Source: Deltaproteobacteria bacterium
Lineage (GTDB): Bacteria > Desulfobacterota > Desulfomonilia > UBA1062
DNA length: 8,202 bases
Direction: 5' to 3'
Assembly (NCBI GenBank): GCA_020053185.1
Contig: JAGVNP010000107.1
Coordinates: 1 to 8,202 of the forward strand
Position numbers and translations under genes: made by a program. Positions 5,584 to 8,202 of the stretch are shown piece after piece. The notes under the pieces were generated by a model. That model was not told the origin of the DNA. It did not search any database and saw nothing but the letters and a program-made list of their open reading frames with translations. Positions within the stretch are counted from its first letter, which is position 1. Each line of letters opens with the position of its first letter.

Positions 5584-7503
5584 ATGGGGAGAATATTAGG
5601 TATTGATCTTGGAACAACCAACTCGTGCATGGCTATTATCGAGACAGGCGATCCAAAAGTGATCACCAATGCGGAAGGGGCGAGGACTACGCCTTCTGTG
5701 GTTGCATTTGCTACTGGCGGCGAGCGGCTCGTTGGTCAGGTGGCTAGACGACAGGCTGTCACGAATTCAGAAGGCACGCTCTATGCGATAAAGAGGCTCA
5801 TTGGCCGCAAATTTGAGGATGAAGAAGTACAGCGCGACATAAAGATTATGCCGTATAAAATTGCACGAGCTGACAATGGAGATGCTGCCCTGGAAGTGAG
5901 CGGACGCAAATATTCTTCGCCTGAGATCTCTGCAATGGTGCTGCAAAAGCTGAAAAAGGATGCAGAGGCTTATTTCGGAGAAAAGATAGATGATGCAGTT
6001 ATTACGGTTCCTGCATATTTCAATGACAGTCAGCGCCAGGCAACAAAGGATGCAGGAGCGATCGCGGGCTTTAATGTAAAAAGAATCATTAACGAGCCCA
6101 CTGCTGCAGCACTCGCATACGGGCTTGACCGCAAAAAGGATGAGAAGATCGCGGTATTTGATTTGGGCGGCGGGACATTCGATATCTCCATCCTGGAACT
6201 GGGCGACGGCGTGTTCGAGGTAAAGTCCACTAATGGTGATACCCATCTTGGCGGGGAAGATATCGACAACCGCATCATTGATTATCTGGTTGCAGAATTC
6301 AAAAAGGAATCAGGCATTGACTTGAGAAATGACCGTATGGCGCTACAGAGGCTCAAGGAAGGAGCAGAGAGGGCAAAGCATGAACTATCCACTTTGATGG
6401 AGACTGACATCAATTTGCCGTTTATCACTGCAGATGCATCCGGGCCAAAACACATGAATATACGGCTCACCAGGGCAAAACTCGAAGCCCTGATAGATGA
6501 TATTATCCAGAAGCTGGAAGGCCCGTGCAGAAAGGCGCTCAAGGACGCAGGGCTTAGTCAAAAAGATATCGATGAAGTCATTCTTGTTGGCGGACAGACC
6601 AGAATGCCAAAAGTTATAGATAAGGTGCGGGAGATCTTTGGCAAAGAGCCGAACAAGAGCGTGAACCCTGATGAGGTTGTTGCGGTAGGCGCTGCGATAC
6701 AGGGAGGCGTGCTCAAGGGTGATGTGAAAGACGTTCTTCTGCTCGACGTGACTCCGCTTTCCCTTGGTATCGAAACTTTGGGCGGCGTATTTACAAAGAT
6801 CATTGATAGAAACACAACGATCCCGACCAAAAAATCGCAGGTGTTTTCCACAGCCGACGATAATCAGACCGCAGTGACCATCCGGGTGTTTCAGGGCGAG
6901 CGTCCAATGGCTGGAGACAACAAGCTGCTTGGCCAGTTCGATCTCATTGGCATTCCTTCTGCGCCGCGGGGTATGCCGCAGATCGATGTATCTTTTGACA
7001 TCGATGCAAACGGAATCATGCATGTGTCAGCTAAAGACAAGGGCACAGGCAAAGAACAGTCCATCAAGATCACCAGCTCATCCGGGCTTTCAAAAGATGA
7101 TATTGATAAGATGATACATGAGGCCCAGGAGCATGAGTCAGAAGATAAAAAGCGTCAGGCGGTGGTCGAGGCAAAGAACAGGGCAGATAACCTTGTGTAT
7201 ACCACGGAAAAGACCCTTAAAGAATATGGCGAAAAAGTAGATGCAGCAACAAGGGGCAGTATTGAAAATGCCATCTCTGACCTCAAAGAAGCGATCAAGG
7301 GTGATGATGTCGACCTTATCAATAAAAAGGTGGAAGCAGTAACTACTGCATCGCATAAGCTTGCAGAAGCCATGTATGCTTCAACCGCAGGACAGGCTGG
7401 TGGAGCTGCAGGCGGTGATCCGGGCGCAGGCGCAACAGGGCCCAAGGACGAGAACGTAGTGGATGCAGAGTTTGAAGAAGTAAAAGGCGATAAGGATAAG
7501 TAA
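5584..7503 (+). CDS. dnaK: Molecular chaperone DnaK (Hsp70)
   Basis: A 639-residue Hsp70, full length. The ATPase domain starts with ILGIDLGTTNS (4-14), the phosphate-1 motif, and includes INEPTAAALAYG (169-180) and the phosphate-2 block FDLGGGTFD (192-200), whose Thr is the autophosphorylation site. Residues 70-110 contain the insert typical of Gram-negative DnaK, with KRLIGRKF and IMPYKI. The hydrophobic linker is VLLLDVTPLSLG. It is followed by the substrate-binding beta domain, the helical lid, a Gly/Ala-rich stretch and the conserved tail VVDAEFEEVK. It folds and protects proteins with GrpE and a DnaJ partner. dnaJ is not the next gene, so it must be elsewhere. The operon ends here with an intrinsic terminator. 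Confidence 0.98.
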   Translation: MGRILGIDLGTTNSCMAIIETGDPKVITNAEGARTTPSVVAFATGGERLVGQVARRQAVTNSEGTLYAIKRLIGRKFEDEEVQRDIKIMPYKIARADNGDAALEVSGRKYSSPEISAMVLQKLKKDAEAYFGEKIDDAVITVPAYFNDSQRQATKDAGAIAGFNVKRIINEPTAAALAYGLDRKKDEKIAVFDLGGGTFDISILELGDGVFEVKSTNGDTHLGGEDIDNRIIDYLVAEFKKESGIDLRNDRMALQRLKEGAERAKHELSTLMETDINLPFITADASGPKHMNIRLTRAKLEALIDDIIQKLEGPCRKALKDAGLSQKDIDEVILVGGQTRMPKVIDKVREIFGKEPNKSVNPDEVVAVGAAIQGGVLKGDVKDVLLLDVTPLSLGIETLGGVFTKIIDRNTTIPTKKSQVFSTADDNQTAVTIRVFQGERPMAGDNKLLGQFDLIGIPSAPRGMPQIDVSFDIDANGIMHVSAKDKGTGKEQSIKITSSSGLSKDDIDKMIHEAQEHESEDKKRQAVVEAKNRADNLVYTTEKTLKEYGEKVDAATRGSIENAISDLKEAIKGDDVDLINKKVEAVTTASHKLAEAMYASTAGQAGGAAGGDPGAGATGPKDENVVDAEFEEVKGDKDK

Positions 7504-7532
7504 AAAAATAGGCACAAAGTTCCAAAGGCATT

Positions 7533-7564
7533 AAGGCACATAGGTTTTCCTGTGTGCCTTTTTT
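7533..7564 (+). terminator. Intrinsic terminator of the hrcA-grpE-dnaK operon
   Basis: AAGGCACATAGG (7533-7544), loop TTTT, CCTGTGTGCCTT (7549-7560): a 12-base stem with a single G-T pair, followed by TTTT so the run is six T in all, then ATT. On the minus strand the same hairpin is followed by TTAATGCC, with no good T run, so termination is best for dnaK. Confidence 0.92.
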
Positions 7565-7585
7565 ATTGTTTATCTTGTCAGGTCT

Positions 7586-8202
7586 TTATTCGACCTCGTT
7601 GATGCTTTTTACTGCTTTATAATTGTTCGCCTCTTCATGGGTTGGCAAGTGGTACAAGAAGTTTTTAGGCCATTGTTTATTATAAAAACTCTTCTTTTTA
7701 AGCCTTATATCTGTCATTCGCCCTGTATTTGACCAGATCAATTCACCCTTTTCCAAATCAATAACTCCAATGCCTGAGTCAATGAAAGATTTCTTTGCCA
7801 TTGTAACTGCCACAAGGCCTCCCGAAGCAGCAGCTGAGGCTGTTCCTGAGACCACTTGTTGGGTAAATGATTTACCGGCTGAAACAATTTCTCCATTGCC
7901 GTATATTATGAAAAGAGTTTTGACTTTTGTCCGATCAGCGATAATGGCCAAACTTTCTTTCATCTCTGTAGAAGAGAATATTTCTGTCTGGGGTTGGCCA
8001 TCTTTCGATAAAACCATTTCCAGATTTTTTATAACAAGGGCGAGAGCCTTTGCATAGGCATCATCCTTTTTGATATCGTCAGCAATAAAAAACGGAGGGG
8101 TTTTGTTGTTTTTCTCCCCCTCTTCATCTTTAATAGTGCATGAATCTTTGGGATCTCTGAATGCACCAACAAATGGTGATGCTTGAAATGCTACCTGATA
8201 AC
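7586..8202 (-). CDS. Hypothetical protein, C-terminal part (N terminus beyond window)
   Basis: The frame stays open to the right window edge, giving 204 residues of the C-terminal part; the start lies outside. I do not recognise a family firmly. Visible features are a middle segment with predicted strands (TLFIIYGNGEIVSAGKS), a small-residue hydrophobic stretch (VVSGTASAAASGGLVAVTMA) and then SGIGVIDLEKGELIWSNTG, which resembles the 'V-D-x-x-x-G-x-x-x-W' ending of some envelope lipoproteins. An envelope lipoprotein is therefore a weak guess; the signal peptide that would test it is not in the window. The region is AT-rich like the exonuclease gene. It converges on dnaK, and no Met near the left part of the fragment is a convincing start; the Met encoded at 8015-8017 is internal because the frame continues upstream with compatible protein-like sequence. 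Confidence 0.7.
   Translation of the reverse strand, partial: YQVAFQASPFVGAFRDPKDSCTIKDEEGEKNNKTPPFFIADDIKKDDAYAKALALVIKNLEMVLSKDGQPQTEIFSSTEMKESLAIIADRTKVKTLFIIYGNGEIVSAGKSFTQQVVSGTASAAASGGLVAVTMAKKSFIDSGIGVIDLEKGELIWSNTGRMTDIRLKKKSFYNKQWPKNFLYHLPTHEEANNYKAVKSINEVE

Noticed and set aside
6385..7023. Long minus-strand open frame of 212 codons opposite dnaK, and several others opposite paaK and grpE.
   Set aside because: They lie entirely antisense to well-conserved genes, show no recognisable motifs and lack ribosome sites; they are shadows of coding sequence.
7770..8057. Plus-strand open frame of 95 codons near the right end.
   Set aside because: It is opposite the minus-strand gene, whose frame is longer, runs off the window and has a more protein-like composition. 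The plus-strand frame shows no recognisable domain.

Overview
The window reads like a chromosomal segment of an anaerobic or facultatively anaerobic Gram-negative bacterium. The ferredoxin-dependent indolepyruvate oxidoreductase points to anaerobic metabolism, and DnaK carries the Gram-negative-type insert in its ATPase domain. A Nitrospirota or Desulfobacterota member is my best guess, but it is an inference from gene order and repeat style and nothing in the window proves it.

Layout. (1) 1-2534, plus strand, is a tight operon: the 3' end of iorA, iorB (ATGA overlap), a phenylacetate-CoA ligase (paaK) and a tandem ACT-domain protein. Together these suggest oxidation of aryl-pyruvates (from aromatic amino acids) to aryl-acetyl-CoA, interconversion of aryl-acetates with their CoA esters, and a small ligand-sensing protein. 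(2) 2535-3660 is a more AT-rich island. It holds one DEDDh 3'-5' exonuclease with an unusual duplicated C-terminal helical module, its own extended -10 promoter and a possible Cys-rich leader ORF. Near-identical 41-bp inverted repeats made of degenerate heptamers bound it on both sides. (3) 3672-7560 is the heat-shock operon hrcA-grpE-dnaK. It has a near-consensus sigma70 promoter, a CIRCE operator (7/9 match in the left arm, 9/9 in the right) and a strong intrinsic terminator after dnaK. The hrcA-grpE spacer contains a second, different heptamer tract and a 92-bp foldback element with 10-bp terminal inverted repeats. dnaJ does not follow dnaK. (4) 7586-8202, minus strand, is the C-terminal part of an unrecognised protein converging on dnaK.

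Most of the window is ordinary housekeeping and catabolic sequence. The parts worth a second look are the inverted-repeat-bounded exonuclease island and the repeat elements in the spacers. I see no complete new defence or mobile system: there is no transposase, integrase, CRISPR array or tRNA gene.
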